A stretch of DNA of 32,662 nucleotides from Bacteroidales bacterium (GCA_016281295.1 JAEEII010000123.1:1-32662); one strand, 5' to 3'; shown: positions 13,849 to 22,294, counted from the stretch's first letter. Notes: generated by a model from the letters alone, not told the origin. Made by a program: numbers and translations.

Positions 13849-14658
13849 TTATTCAAAGGTGAATGAAATTTGCAACTGCTTGTTTCTGACCTCTTTAAGC
13901 GGAGCGTTGTAAATGAAGTTAGTGGATTTTGGGTCAGTCTTCTGGATTTGAATGATGCCAAAACTCATCTTGATTTCAACACCCATCTTGAACCACTGGT
14001 TATAAATGTCAAACCCTGACCCTAACTCCAGCGCCACGTCTCCTCGCTCGGTTTGAAGCAAAGCAGGGTTCCCTCCGTTGTCGGTCTTGTTTTTCCTAGA
14101 AGCCAAGTACAACCTCGGGTTGACACCGGCAATGAGATAAGCACCAATGTTGTTGTAACGCTTTGAGCGGTATTTCACCTGAAGGGGAAACTCCATGAAA
14201 GTAGCTAGCTTGTCATCTGAAATAACATCCCTCGCCGCATCGATGACAGTGTTGTCGACGCCATACAGCCGCGTGATGTAATGAACGTACTTGGAACTCA
14301 AACTAAGGGTGGGAATGAACCGTAAGTTGAAATACTCTCCTAACCTTTTGTCTCCAATGACTCCAACAGAAAAGCCTGGGGTAGTGTGGCTCTCCGCACT
14401 GAGAATCTGAAACTGAGTGACCCTTCCGTATTCCGGGATGTCTTTGGGAAGATAGCTTTGGGGTAGCATCCTGTTTTGGTAGTTCTCGTTGAGTAGCAAT
14501 GAGTAATCCATGAAATTGAGCCCCAACAGGAATCCGAAGTGATAAGGCTCGTTGTTGTATTTTTGCAGATATATGACTTTTCTGCTTTGGGCTTGGACTT
14601 CGGGTAGGCCTATTGCTATCAACGACAGGAGGACCGCTATAGTTAAGATTCTTTTCAC
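13849..14658 (-). CDS. porT: PorT-like T9SS outer-membrane beta-barrel protein
   Basis: From the chosen GTG the product has 269 residues with a signal peptide (about 1-23, ending EVQA) and alternating beta strands typical of an outer-membrane barrel. It includes YHFGFLLGLNFMDYSL, FMEFPLQVKYRSKRYNNIGAY and a final LQISFTFE ending in an aromatic residue. PorT is a needed part of type IX secretion. The call rests on this pattern and on its place directly after ubiE, a neighbour I associate with porT in Bacteroidota; two T9SS cargo genes in the window agree. In-frame ATG codons at 14751 and 14736 would overlap ubiE and bury the signal peptide, so GTG 14658 is preferred. It is the last gene of the aspC-rfaE1-ubiE operon. 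Confidence 0.75.
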   Translation of the reverse strand: MKRILTIAVLLSLIAIGLPEVQAQSRKVIYLQKYNNEPYHFGFLLGLNFMDYSLLLNENYQNRMLPQSYLPKDIPEYGRVTQFQILSAESHTTPGFSVGVIGDKRLGEYFNLRFIPTLSLSSKYVHYITRLYGVDNTVIDAARDVISDDKLATFMEFPLQVKYRSKRYNNIGAYLIAGVNPRLYLASRKNKTDNGGNPALLQTERGDVALELGSGFDIYNQWFKMGVEIKMSFGIIQIQKTDPKSTNFIYNAPLKEVRNKQLQISFTFE

Positions 14659-14710
14659 TTTTTTCTCTTTAAAGTTGCTTAACGGGACTCTCTGTTTTTT
14701 TATTGTGGTT

Positions 14711-15415
14711 TCAGTTGCTTTTTTTAACGCAGACATAAAGGCTCGCAACACCCCAGCAAAGGGGAATGACTTTATGAAGCGTGAATCCTGTTTCTTCGAT
14801 TCCTTTTTTCAGCAGATCCGATTCCGCAAAGTCTTTTATGGTGTGGGGCAGATAAGTGTAGGCGGTGTCATGGCCTGAGATGCATCGCCCTGCCGTGGGA
14901 ATGAGTAGCCGTGAATAGAGTTGGTAAGGCGTTTTGATGAGAGGATGGGTGGGCTGGGAGAATTCAAGGATGACAACGGTGCCACGGTCGTTGATGACTC
15001 TCAGCATCTCGCGCAGTCCTGTGCTGAGTTGTTCGAAGTTGCGTACCCCGAAGGCGCAGGTCACGGCGTCGAAATATTGGTCGGGGAAGGGAAGAGCCTC
15101 CGCATTACCGTTGAGGAGGGTGATTTGCTGGTCCAGATGCTTTTTTTCGATTTTTTTCTTTCCGGCTTCGAGCATTTTTTGAGAGAGGTCGATGCCTGTG
15201 ATTGTGGAGTGTGGGTTGTCGTGAGCTAATTGGATGGCGAGGTCGGCAGTGCCTGTGGCTATGTCGAGGATGGCCTTGGGGTGACCTTCAGCGACGATTT
15301 TGGAAGCTTTTTTTCTCCAAATACGGTCCAGATGGAAGGAGAGGAGATGGTTTAGGAAGTCGTAACGGGGAGCGATGGCATCGAACATCGCTGTGACTTC
15401 ACGCTGGTCAGCCAT
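14711..15415 (-). CDS. ubiE: Demethylmenaquinone methyltransferase
   Basis: The 234-residue class I methyltransferase carries VTAMFDAIAPRYDFLNHLLS (7-26), the SAM motif LDIATGTADLA (50-60), DAVTCAFGVRNFE and EFSQP. These are the signature blocks of UbiE/MenG. It catalyses the last step of menaquinone synthesis, C-methylation of demethylmenaquinone; Bacteroidales respire with menaquinone, so ubiquinone is not expected. A longer start at 15469 would sit within rfaE1; ATG 15415 gives the family N terminus and overlaps the rfaE1 stop by eight bases, suggesting translational coupling. Confidence 0.94.
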   Translation of the reverse strand: MADQREVTAMFDAIAPRYDFLNHLLSFHLDRIWRKKASKIVAEGHPKAILDIATGTADLAIQLAHDNPHSTITGIDLSQKMLEAGKKKIEKKHLDQQITLLNGNAEALPFPDQYFDAVTCAFGVRNFEQLSTGLREMLRVINDRGTVVILEFSQPTHPLIKTPYQLYSRLLIPTAGRCISGHDTAYTYLPHTIKDFAESDLLKKGIEETGFTLHKVIPLCWGVASLYVCVKKSN

Positions 15416-16427
15416 GATAAAGTCGTTTAATTTCTTCTTCAAAACGTGCTTTGTCAATCGGGACGACACCGGAGGACTCGCAAACCATGCCTCCTGCTAT
15501 GTTCGATAAGGTGGCAATGGCTTCACCGATGGTTTTTGGGGTGACATTTCCCAAAGTTGATTCATGCCTTGCGCACCTATAGGAGGCCAAACATAATGCC
15601 GCCACGCTTAAGACGGTGTCTCCCGCACCGGATACATCGACAATATGTCGGGGATGAGCGGCCAGATGAAGGAAGGTGTTGTCGTGAAGGATCATCACCC
15701 CTTTTTCAGAAAGGGTGACCATCAGGTATTGGCAGCGCAATCGTTGTTGGAGACTGTTGGCGGCTTGTCGCAGCTCGTCGATGGTCTCGGCGGTCACGCC
15801 GAGACCATCGCAAAGCTCTTTGGCATTAGGCTTGAAAAGGGTTACCCCTTCGTATGCAAAGAAGTTGTTTTTTTTCGGATCGACCACAACAGGGATGCCT
15901 GCACTGTCGGCGGCCTCAAGCAGGTGCTTGATGATGGCAGGTGACAAAACACCTTTATTGTAATCTTGAAGGATGATGACATCGATACGCTCTTGCCGCA
16001 TCTGTTCATCAATCTTTGCTAAAAGGCTAAGGCGCTCCTCCTCGTTGAGGTCGAAGGTGTCTTCTTCATCGATTCGCAACAACTGTCGTTCTCTGTCAAA
16101 CACGCGATGCTTGACGGTGGTGGAGCGTTGCTTGCTTCGCACTAGGCCGTCAGTGTTTAAGCCGTGTTCTCGCATCAGCCGATACAACCTTTCGCCGGCA
16201 GTGTCATTGCCGATGACGGAACAGACAAAGGGGACGGCATCCAGTGCTTTCAAGTTGAGTGCCACATTGGCTGCACCTCCCAGCCGGTCGAAATGTTCCT
16301 TCAGGCTCACGATAGGCACAGGTGCCTCGGGCGACATCCGTTCGACAAAGCCTTTTGAATAGGCGTCGATCATCACATCGCCCACCACTAGCGCTTTCAA
16401 CCCGTTGAATCGATCAAGAATGAACAA
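15408..16427 (-). CDS. rfaE1: D-glycero-beta-D-manno-heptose-7-phosphate kinase (PfkB family)
   Basis: The 339-residue PfkB-type kinase phosphorylates heptose-7-phosphate for ADP-heptose and LPS core synthesis. The visible blocks are LKALVVGDVMIDAYSKG (10-26), RMSPEAPVPIV (30-40), LGGAANVALNL (49-59), DPKKNNFFAYEG and the catalytic GAGD (Asp270). Only the kinase half of E. coli HldE is present; the adenylyltransferase must be elsewhere. No ATG fits: the open frame extends upstream into aspC, but the family N terminus begins at a TTG at 16427, 20 bases after the aspC stop. The start codon is therefore inferred. Confidence 0.88.
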   Translation of the reverse strand: MFILDRFNGLKALVVGDVMIDAYSKGFVERMSPEAPVPIVSLKEHFDRLGGAANVALNLKALDAVPFVCSVIGNDTAGERLYRLMREHGLNTDGLVRSKQRSTTVKHRVFDRERQLLRIDEEDTFDLNEEERLSLLAKIDEQMRQERIDVIILQDYNKGVLSPAIIKHLLEAADSAGIPVVVDPKKNNFFAYEGVTLFKPNAKELCDGLGVTAETIDELRQAANSLQQRLRCQYLMVTLSEKGVMILHDNTFLHLAAHPRHIVDVSGAGDTVLSVAALCLASYRCARHESTLGNVTPKTIGEAIATLSNIAGGMVCESSGVVPIDKARFEEEIKRLYHG

Positions 16428-16447
16428 CTGACTACTGATTATTTTAA

Positions 16448-17656
16448 TTAATGTAGTTTTTGCAAGGCCTCTTTGATTCTTTTGGCGGCTTCGCGGAGTT
16501 TGTCCTCGGAAGTGGCGTAAGAAAGGCGGATGCAGTCGTCGTTGCCGAAGGCCTTGCCAGCGACACATGCCACGTGGGCATTATAAAGCAGCCATAGACA
16601 GAGGTCGTCGCTGCCATTGATGACTGTCTGTCCATCAGTTTTGCCATAATAGGACTTCACTTCTGGGAAGACATAGAAGGCACCGGCGGGAGTGTTGCAC
16701 TTCACTCCTGGAATTTCGTTCATCAGCTTCACAAGCATGTCGCGACGGTTGCGGAAAGCTTTCAGCATGTCCTGAATCTCTTGGGAGTTTTCTGGGCACA
16801 GTTCCATGGCTTTGCAGGCAGCGGCTTGCGCAATGGTGCAGATTCCGGAGGTGATTTGGCCTTGGATTTTATTGGTGGCCTTCACGATGGCTTGTGGGGC
16901 AGCGATGTAGCCGATGCGCCATCCGGTCATGGCATAGCCTTTAGCCACGCCGTTGACGATGACGAGACGGTCCTTCAGGAACTCGAATTGTCCCATGCTC
17001 TCGTGCTTGTGCTCGTATTGAATGAACTCATAGATCTCATCGGAGATGACGATGATGTTAGGATATCTCTTGAGTACCTCGGCGATGGCGGTCAGTTCCG
17101 CTTTGGTGAAGACGCTGCCGCTAGGATTGCAAGGCGTGTTGATGAGCAATGCCTTGGTTTTGGGTGTGATGGCCTTCTCGAGCTGTTCAGCGGTAATCTT
17201 AAAGTCATGTTCGATGTCGCTGTTGACGATGACTGGGACACCGCCGCTGAGTTTCACCATTTCAGGGTAGGAGACCCAGAACGGGGCGGGGATGATCACT
17301 TCGTCGCCGTCGTTGAGGATGGCCAGAAGCACATTGTTGATAGCCTGCTTGGCGCCGTTGGAGACGAGAATGTCGGTGTCCTTGTAGTCCAGTCCATTGT
17401 CTCGCTTCAGCTTGTTGGCGATGGCTTTGCGCAGTGCGGGGGTTCCGGGAACCGGAGGATAATGGGTGTCATTGTTGTTGATGGCGTCGATGCCGGCTTG
17501 TTTGGCTGACTCAGGGGTGTTGAAGTCGGGCTCGCCGATACTCAGACTGATCACATCGATGCCTTGGGCTTTCAGCTCGCGGCTTTTGTTGGTCATGGCC
17601 AAGGTCGCTGACTCCGCCATGTTCAAAACTCTGTTCGAGAGGATGATTTCGCTCAT
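16448..17656 (-). CDS. aspC: Class I aminotransferase (aspartate aminotransferase type)
   Basis: The 402-residue PLP enzyme shows SIGEPDFNTPESAKQAGIDA (39-58), NTPCNPSG (173-180, Asn177), SDEIYE (Asp206, Tyr209), the PLP lysine in NGVAKGYAMTGWRIGY (Lys239) and Arg247. This is the subgroup Ib pattern of aspartate/prephenate aminotransferases. It most likely moves amino groups between aspartate, glutamate and their oxoacids; exact specificity is not readable. A -7 box at 17717-17724 gives a leader of about 57 bases, and the gene heads the operon with rfaE1, ubiE and porT. Confidence 0.94.
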   Translation of the reverse strand: MSEIILSNRVLNMAESATLAMTNKSRELKAQGIDVISLSIGEPDFNTPESAKQAGIDAINNNDTHYPPVPGTPALRKAIANKLKRDNGLDYKDTDILVSNGAKQAINNVLLAILNDGDEVIIPAPFWVSYPEMVKLSGGVPVIVNSDIEHDFKITAEQLEKAITPKTKALLINTPCNPSGSVFTKAELTAIAEVLKRYPNIIVISDEIYEFIQYEHKHESMGQFEFLKDRLVIVNGVAKGYAMTGWRIGYIAAPQAIVKATNKIQGQITSGICTIAQAAACKAMELCPENSQEIQDMLKAFRNRRDMLVKLMNEIPGVKCNTPAGAFYVFPEVKSYYGKTDGQTVINGSDDLCLWLLYNAHVACVAGKAFGNDDCIRLSYATSEDKLREAAKRIKEALQKLH

Positions 17657-17716
17657 GATTGTGTTATTTCAAGTTTTTTAGTTTTAACTTCATTAAAGGT
17701 TTTGCTATTGGGATTG

Positions 17717-17724
17717 CAAAAGTA
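17717..17724 (-). promoter_or_regulatory. Bacteroidota -7 box (TACTTTTG) for the aspC operon
   Basis: A TAnnTTTG match lies about 60 bases upstream of the aspC start. It is back to back with the plus-strand box at 17767-17774. Confidence 0.6.
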
Positions 17725-17733
17725 CGATATTTA

Positions 17734-17761
17734 TTAATTCTAAATTCTAAATTCTCAATTC
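17734..17761. repeat. Tandem heptamer array in a divergent promoter region
   Basis: Four seven-base units (TTAATTC, TAAATTC, TAAATTC, TCAATTC) lie between the divergent boxes at 17717-17724 and 17767-17774. The central unit is identical to the array at 254-274, about 17.5 kb away. Confidence 0.65.
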
Positions 17762-17766
17762 TTTTG

Positions 17767-17774
17767 TATCTTTG
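17767..17774 (+). promoter_or_regulatory. Bacteroidota -7 box (TATCTTTG) for the lpxD transcript
   Basis: An exact TAnnTTTG match predicts transcription start near 17778 and a leader of about 13 bases to ATG 17791. The heptamer array occupies the region where a -33 element would sit. Confidence 0.65.
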
Positions 17775-17790
17775 CAAGAAAATCATACAA

Positions 17791-18303
17791 ATGGACCTTT
17801 TCTTGATTGTCATTTTGGTTGTCATTGCCTTGTTGCTCGCAGTGGCGGTTTTCATCATCTATCGTAGTTTCAAATTGAGGGAATGGGAGTTGCGTTTGAA
17901 AGCCAAGGCTGAGATTCGCATTGCCACCATGAAGATGGTCGCACCGCTTAGGATTCAGGCTTGTGAGCGCTTTTTGCTTTTCCTGGAGCGTTCCCAGCTG
18001 CCAGTCCTGGTGAAGAGCCTCTTCGTTCCGGGGATGACCAAGGAGGCACTGCATCTTTCTTTGTTGCAACGTATTGAAGATGAGTTTGAACACAATATGG
18101 CGCAACAACTCTACGTTAGTAATGATGTTTGGGAGATTGTCCGTCGAGCCAAAGAAGAGCTTATCAGCCAAATCAACACTACGTTTGACAAAACGGAAGC
18201 TGACACTGAGGCCGCGATGGTCGCCCAGGCATTGGTCGCCTTGCCTAATCCTTTCGTGGAACAGGCGGTGGCGGCCTTGAAAAAGGAATTTAATGAAATC
18301 TAA
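17791..18303 (+). CDS. Membrane-anchored protein of a Bacteroidota-specific family (function unknown)
   Basis: The 170-residue product has one N-terminal membrane helix (about 2-26) and a cytoplasmic, mostly helical part. The segment MVAPLRIQACERFLLFLERS (about 49-68) recalls the PLRLQAYERLxLFLER motif I associate with a Bacteroidota family catalogued as DUF7935, though I cannot confirm the accession. ATG 17791 is chosen because the promoter box ends at 17774; the open frame upstream is not transcribed by that box. It precedes lpxD by nine bases, so they are probably co-transcribed, which hints at an envelope link, but no function is established. Confidence 0.85.
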   Translation: MDLFLIVILVVIALLLAVAVFIIYRSFKLREWELRLKAKAEIRIATMKMVAPLRIQACERFLLFLERSQLPVLVKSLFVPGMTKEALHLSLLQRIEDEFEHNMAQQLYVSNDVWEIVRRAKEELISQINTTFDKTEADTEAAMVAQALVALPNPFVEQAVAALKKEFNEI

Positions 18304-18312
18304 TTGCATCGC

Positions 18313-19350
18313 ATGAAATTTTACGCATCACAAATCGCTGACTTGCTCTCTGGTACGGTTGAAGGCAATCCGAATGCTGAGGTTTGGAACGTGGCCAAGA
18401 TTGAAGAGGGTGCTGAAGGCATGTTGAGTTTTTTGGCGAATCCGAAATACACGCCTTATATCTATGAGACAAAGTCGTCTGTTGTGATTGTCAACAACGG
18501 TTTTGTGGCTGAGAAACCTATTGCAGCCACCCTGATCCGGGTGGAGGACGCTTACGCCTCGTTCGCGCGACTGCTGGCCTTCTATGACCAGATGTCACAG
18601 GACAAGAAAGGCGTGTCGTCGCTTGCCTTTGTCTCCTCTTCAGCTCAATGTGGTGATGACCTCTATGTGGGTGAATTTGCCTTTGTCGGCGAACACGTGA
18701 CTCTGGGAAATCATGTCAAAGTGTATCCTCAGGTCTATGTCGGCGATGGCTGTGTCATTGGCGACAACACGGTGCTTTATCCTGGCGTGAGGCTTTACCG
18801 TAACACCGTGGTGGGACAGCGTTGTATCATCCATGCTGGGGCGGTGATCGGTGCCGACGGCTTCGGCTTCGCTCCTCAGGAGGACGGCCATTACGATAAG
18901 ATCCCTCAGGTGGGCAATGTGGTCATCGACGATGACGTGGAGATTGGAGCCAATACCACCATCGACCGCTCCACCATGGGCTCTACAAGGGTTCATAAAG
19001 GCGTGAAACTCGACAACCTCGTTCATCTGGCTCATAATGTCGAAGTGGGGGAGAACTCCGCCTTGGCCGCTCAAGTGGGTATCTCCGGCTCCACACATCT
19101 CGGTAAAAACTGCGTGGTGGGCGGCCAGTCGGGTTTTGTCGGTCATCTTCATATCGCCAACGGCTCGAAGTTCGGCGGACAATGTGGCGTCATGGGCAGC
19201 ATCAGAGAAGAAAATCAGGAGTTTATGGGTACTCCCATACAGCCATTGAAACAGTATTTAGTGTCGAACGCCCGCTTCCGTCACATCGATGAGATGGCTC
19301 GAAAAATCGATGCGCTCGAAAAGGAAGTGCAAAAACTTTTAGAGAAGTAG
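18313..19350 (+). CDS. lpxD: UDP-3-O-acylglucosamine N-acyltransferase
   Basis: The 345-residue product has an N-terminal uridine-binding domain (about 1-100), then a left-handed beta-helix of hexapeptide repeats (about 110-300) with the catalytic histidine in [11 protein letters not shown] (His241), and a C-terminal helix (about 320-345). It adds the second 3-hydroxyacyl chain in lipid A synthesis. [15 protein letters not shown] and [14 protein letters not shown] are conserved LpxD blocks. A TTG at 18304 could add three residues; ATG 18313 is preferred. The lpxC and lpxA genes follow from a separate promoter. Confidence 0.96.
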   Translation: MKFYASQIADLLSGTVEGNPNAEVWNVAKIEEGAEGMLSFLANPKYTPYIYETKSSVVIVNNGFVAEKPIAATLIRVEDAYASFARLLAFYDQMSQDKKGVSSLAFVSSSAQCGDDLYVGEFAFVGEHVTLGNHVKVYPQVYVGDGCVIGDNTVLYPGVRLYRNTVVGQRCIIHAGAVIGADGFGFAPQEDGHYDKIPQVGNVVIDDDVEIGANTTIDRSTMGSTRVHKGVKLDNLVHLAHNVEVGENSALAAQVGISGSTHLGKNCVVGGQSGFVGHLHIANGSKFGGQCGVMGSIREENQEFMGTPIQPLKQYLVSNARFRHIDEMARKIDALEKEVQKLLEK

Positions 19351-19359
19351 CAGGTTTTT

Positions 19360-19390
19360 TTTGGTTTTTAATGTTTTTTCCCTATTTTTG
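19360..19390 (+). promoter_or_regulatory. Promoter of lpxC-lpxA with both -33 and -7 boxes
   Basis: TTTG at 19360-19363 and TATTTTTG at 19383-19390 are separated by 19 bases. This is the best match in the window to the Bacteroidota promoter TTTG-N19-TAnnTTTG. It lies directly after the lpxD stop, so lpxC and lpxA have their own start in addition to any read-through. Confidence 0.72.
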
Positions 19391-19399
19391 CCCGTTTTT

Positions 19400-19431
19400 C
19401 TTGGGACAAAATAATCCCAAGATGATTTTTT
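19400..19431 (+). promoter_or_regulatory. Terminator-like hairpin in the lpxC leader
   Basis: CTTGGGA (19400-19406) pairs perfectly with TCCCAAG (19415-19421) around CAAAATAA. Six T residues follow at 19426-19431, ending at the ATG at 19432. It lies in a leader of only about 38 bases. It could act as an attenuator, a start-site mask or a protein-binding site; none is proved. Confidence 0.5.
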
Positions 19432-20352
19432 ATGGAAGAAAGACAGTGTACTTTAAAGAAAAAAGTTAGTGTTTCTGGCGCTGGATTGCATACGCGCCAG
19501 TGCGGCACCTTGACTTTTAATCCCGCTCCCGTCAATACGGGAATACGTTTCCGCAGGATTGATCTTGAAGACCAACCCATCATTGAAGCGGATGTGGATA
19601 ACGTGATTGATACAACAAGAGGCACCACCTTGGGTAAGGGTGGTGTCAAAATATATACCGTGGAACATGTGCTGGCCTCCCTGCGTGGTATGGGCATCGA
19701 CAACGTGCTTATAGACATCGATGTGGAAGAGATGCCTATCATGGATGGAAGCGGCAAGGAATTCGTCAAGGCACTCAAAGAAGCTGGCATTGTCGAACAG
19801 AAGGCCTTGCGCGACTATTACGTCATCAAGGAACCTATCACCTATCGCAACGAAGTGCTGGGCATTGAACTCTCCATCGAGCCTTGTGAGTCGTTCCAGA
19901 TTGACGTGACTGTGAAGTACAACACCAAGGTGCTTGACCAGCAAAGCGCGTCGTTGCATGACCTTAAGGATTTTGAAGCCGAAATTGCCCCCTGCCGCAC
20001 CTTCGTCTTCCTTCATGAGTTGGAGACGCTCCTTAGCCGTAACCTGATTAAAGGTGGCGATTTAACCAATGCCATCGTGTTTGTCAACAAAAATGTTTCC
20101 TCGGATGAATTAGACCACATCGCTGCCTTCTTCAAGAAGCCGAAAGTGCTTGTAAAAGAGGGAGGTATCCTGAATAACGTGGATCTGTATTTCGACAATG
20201 AGCCCGCTCGCCATAAACTGTTGGATGTGATTGGCGACCTGACTTTGGTGGGGAAACCTATTAAAGGTCATGTGACCGCCTATAAACCAGGCCATTTCTC
20301 TAACACTGCTTTTGCCCGTAGAATTAAACACTCCATGCTTCAGCAGGACTAA
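19432..20352 (+). CDS. lpxC: UDP-3-O-acyl-N-acetylglucosamine deacetylase, not fused to FabZ
   Basis: The 306-residue zinc enzyme removes the N-acetyl group in the committed step of lipid A synthesis. The zinc ligands are His79 (YTVEHVLASL), His261 and Asp265 (NEPARHKLLDVIGDL), and the catalytic histidine is His288 in KPGH. In many Bacteroidota, LpxC continues into a FabZ dehydratase domain of about 140-150 residues; here the protein stops about 18 residues after His288 and lpxA begins ten bases later. The length matches stand-alone LpxC of Proteobacteria, so the enzyme is whole and the FabZ part is absent, not broken off. Confidence 0.95.
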   Translation: MEERQCTLKKKVSVSGAGLHTRQCGTLTFNPAPVNTGIRFRRIDLEDQPIIEADVDNVIDTTRGTTLGKGGVKIYTVEHVLASLRGMGIDNVLIDIDVEEMPIMDGSGKEFVKALKEAGIVEQKALRDYYVIKEPITYRNEVLGIELSIEPCESFQIDVTVKYNTKVLDQQSASLHDLKDFEAEIAPCRTFVFLHELETLLSRNLIKGGDLTNAIVFVNKNVSSDELDHIAAFFKKPKVLVKEGGILNNVDLYFDNEPARHKLLDVIGDLTLVGKPIKGHVTAYKPGHFSNTAFARRIKHSMLQQD

Positions 20353-20362
20353 ATTAACGCTG

Positions 20363-21151
20363 ATGATGAATCAACCTCTGGCATATATCCATCCCAACGC
20401 CCGCATAGCGGAGGATGTGAAAATCGAGCCGTTCTGCTGGATCGGCGAAGATGTGGAAATCGGATCCGGCACTTGGATCGGCCCTAATGTTACCATCATG
20501 GACGGTGCCCGTATCGGCAAAAACTGCAAGTTCTTTCCTGGAGCTGTGATTTCTGCCATTCCACAAGACCTAAAATACCGTGGCGAGACCACTTACTGCT
20601 ATATCGGCGACGGAACCACGGTGCGTGAGTCAGCTACTATTAATAAAGGTACTGCCGCCAGTGGCAAAACCGTGGTGGGAAAGAACTGCCTCTTGATGGC
20701 TTTCACCCACGTGGCTCATGATTGTGTCGTGGGCGACAATGTCATCATGGCGAATGCGGCTACCCTTGCCGGACATATCACAGTCGATGATTGGGCCATC
20801 TTGGGTGGTCTGGCTGCCGTCTCGCAATTTACCCGTATCGGCGCTCATGTGATGATCTCGGGTGGGGCCATGATTAACAAGGACATCCCACCGTTTGTCA
20901 AAACAGGCACGGGCTACCCTGTGTCGTATGCAGGTGTGAATTACATCGGTTTGGGCAGACGGGGCTTTAGCAAGGAACGTATCAACGCCATTCAGGATAT
21001 CTACCGCGTCATTTATAGCGCGGGTATGAACATTTCTCAAGCCGTGCAGTACATCAAAACGAACCTGCCCGCCTCTGAAGACCTCGAGATGATTGTACGA
21101 TTCATCGAGAACTCGAGAATCGGTGTCATGAAGAATACCGTGGGAGAGTGA
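20363..21151 (+). CDS. lpxA: UDP-N-acetylglucosamine acyltransferase
   Basis: The 262-residue product is a hexapeptide-repeat beta-helix (about 8-190) with the catalytic histidine in FTHVAHDCVVGDN (His119) and a C-terminal helical part with GLGRRGFSKERINAIQDIYR. It makes the first acylation of lipid A. Two ATG codons in a row (20363, 20366) are possible starts; the first is listed. It lies ten bases after lpxC. It ends three bases from the convergent glycosyltransferase gene, with no room for a terminator between them. Confidence 0.96.
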   Translation: MMNQPLAYIHPNARIAEDVKIEPFCWIGEDVEIGSGTWIGPNVTIMDGARIGKNCKFFPGAVISAIPQDLKYRGETTYCYIGDGTTVRESATINKGTAASGKTVVGKNCLLMAFTHVAHDCVVGDNVIMANAATLAGHITVDDWAILGGLAAVSQFTRIGAHVMISGGAMINKDIPPFVKTGTGYPVSYAGVNYIGLGRRGFSKERINAIQDIYRVIYSAGMNISQAVQYIKTNLPASEDLEMIVRFIENSRIGVMKNTVGE

Positions 21152-21154
21152 TCG

Positions 21155-22294
21155 CTAACACGACTCCATCACCTTTTTATATTGCTCATGGATTTGCTGG
21201 CCTATCCTGTCTGCTGAGAAAGTGTTGACCGCATATTGGCGTATGCGTTCTCGGTCGTACGAGCGACATTCCTCAAGCATCTGTGTCATTCCTTTCAACA
21301 ATGCATCTTCGTCACCTGCTTTGATTAAGAGCCCGCGCTCGGGCGTGACAATCTCAGCAATGCCGCCTACATCCGTGGTGAGTACCGGAACTCCCGACGC
21401 AAAAGCCTCCACAATCACACAGGGAAGGTTCTCGAAATTGGAGAACAACACGAAAAAGTCGGTCTCAGAAAATGCCTTAGCCACTTCCTCCGAGGTTTTC
21501 TTCCCCTCGAAAATGACACAATCGGTCAGTTGATGTTCGCTGACAAAAGCCTTGAACTCGGGTGCCTCGTAATCATGGATGACATGTAGTTCGAAATCAT
21601 CGCGTTGCTTGCGTAAACGTTCTATGGTTCGGAGAATCCCCGAAAAATTCTTGGCCTCGTCACGAAGGGTGGAGATATGTAACAGCCGTTTTCTTGGTTG
21701 CGTGTTCTGGGACCCAATGCGAAACAGGTCGGTGTTCACCAGATTGTAAATTACCTCATAACGATTATGGATGCCGTGACCTTCCATGCAGTGTTGCAAA
21801 TCGAGACTGACGGGCATGATCAAAGCGGCATGGTTGGCTATTTTGACCATCATCCGCTTTAGTCTTCCTACTAAAACGTGTTGGTTTTGAGGTTGATAGA
21901 TAGTCCAATGCTCGGTGAGGACGTAAGGATAGCCGTAAAGGATATGCCAAAGCAGAGCGAGTTGCCCGAGCGGGTATGCGACATGGAGGTGAATCATGTC
22001 GGGGTTGAAGCCTTGTTTTTTTAGGTGTCTTAACCCATACTGGTACATCCTTAACATCTTGAGTTTGCGCAGCACTTTGTTTTTCGGGGGACGGATATAA
22101 ATTTGCAGATGGGTGTGATGAAGCCCTGGGATCTCCTTGAGCTCGAAAGATTGGCTCATGTTGTGTCCGTCGCAGACTGAGAGGATGATGGAGTGACAAT
22201 CCTCAGGAAGAGCGTCAATCATGCGGACGCAGAAGTTGCCTAACGTAGGATCGTCAGGGGAGGGGAACCAACTCAAAAGGTGCAGGATGTTCAT
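21155..22294 (-). CDS. GT4-type glycosyltransferase
   Basis: The 379-residue GT-B enzyme has an N-terminal acceptor domain (NILHLLSWFPSPDDPTLGNF, HLHVAYPLGQLALL) and a C-terminal nucleotide-sugar domain. The latter includes the donor motif FENLPCVIVEAFASGVPVLT, with the Ex7E glutamates, and TDVGGIAEIV. No signal peptide is present, so it acts at the cytoplasmic membrane face. The sugar and acceptor cannot be told. It is the last gene of the flippase - methyltransferase - glycosyltransferase set, three bases after the methyltransferase. Confidence 0.9.
   Translation of the reverse strand: MNILHLLSWFPSPDDPTLGNFCVRMIDALPEDCHSIILSVCDGHNMSQSFELKEIPGLHHTHLQIYIRPPKNKVLRKLKMLRMYQYGLRHLKKQGFNPDMIHLHVAYPLGQLALLWHILYGYPYVLTEHWTIYQPQNQHVLVGRLKRMMVKIANHAALIMPVSLDLQHCMEGHGIHNRYEVIYNLVNTDLFRIGSQNTQPRKRLLHISTLRDEAKNFSGILRTIERLRKQRDDFELHVIHDYEAPEFKAFVSEHQLTDCVIFEGKKTSEEVAKAFSETDFFVLFSNFENLPCVIVEAFASGVPVLTTDVGGIAEIVTPERGLLIKAGDEDALLKGMTQMLEECRSYDRERIRQYAVNTFSADRIGQQIHEQYKKVMESC

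Noticed and set aside
16781..17509. 242-codon plus-strand frame inside aspC
   Set aside because: It is fully antisense to a conserved aminotransferase, with acidic repetitive composition and no domain.
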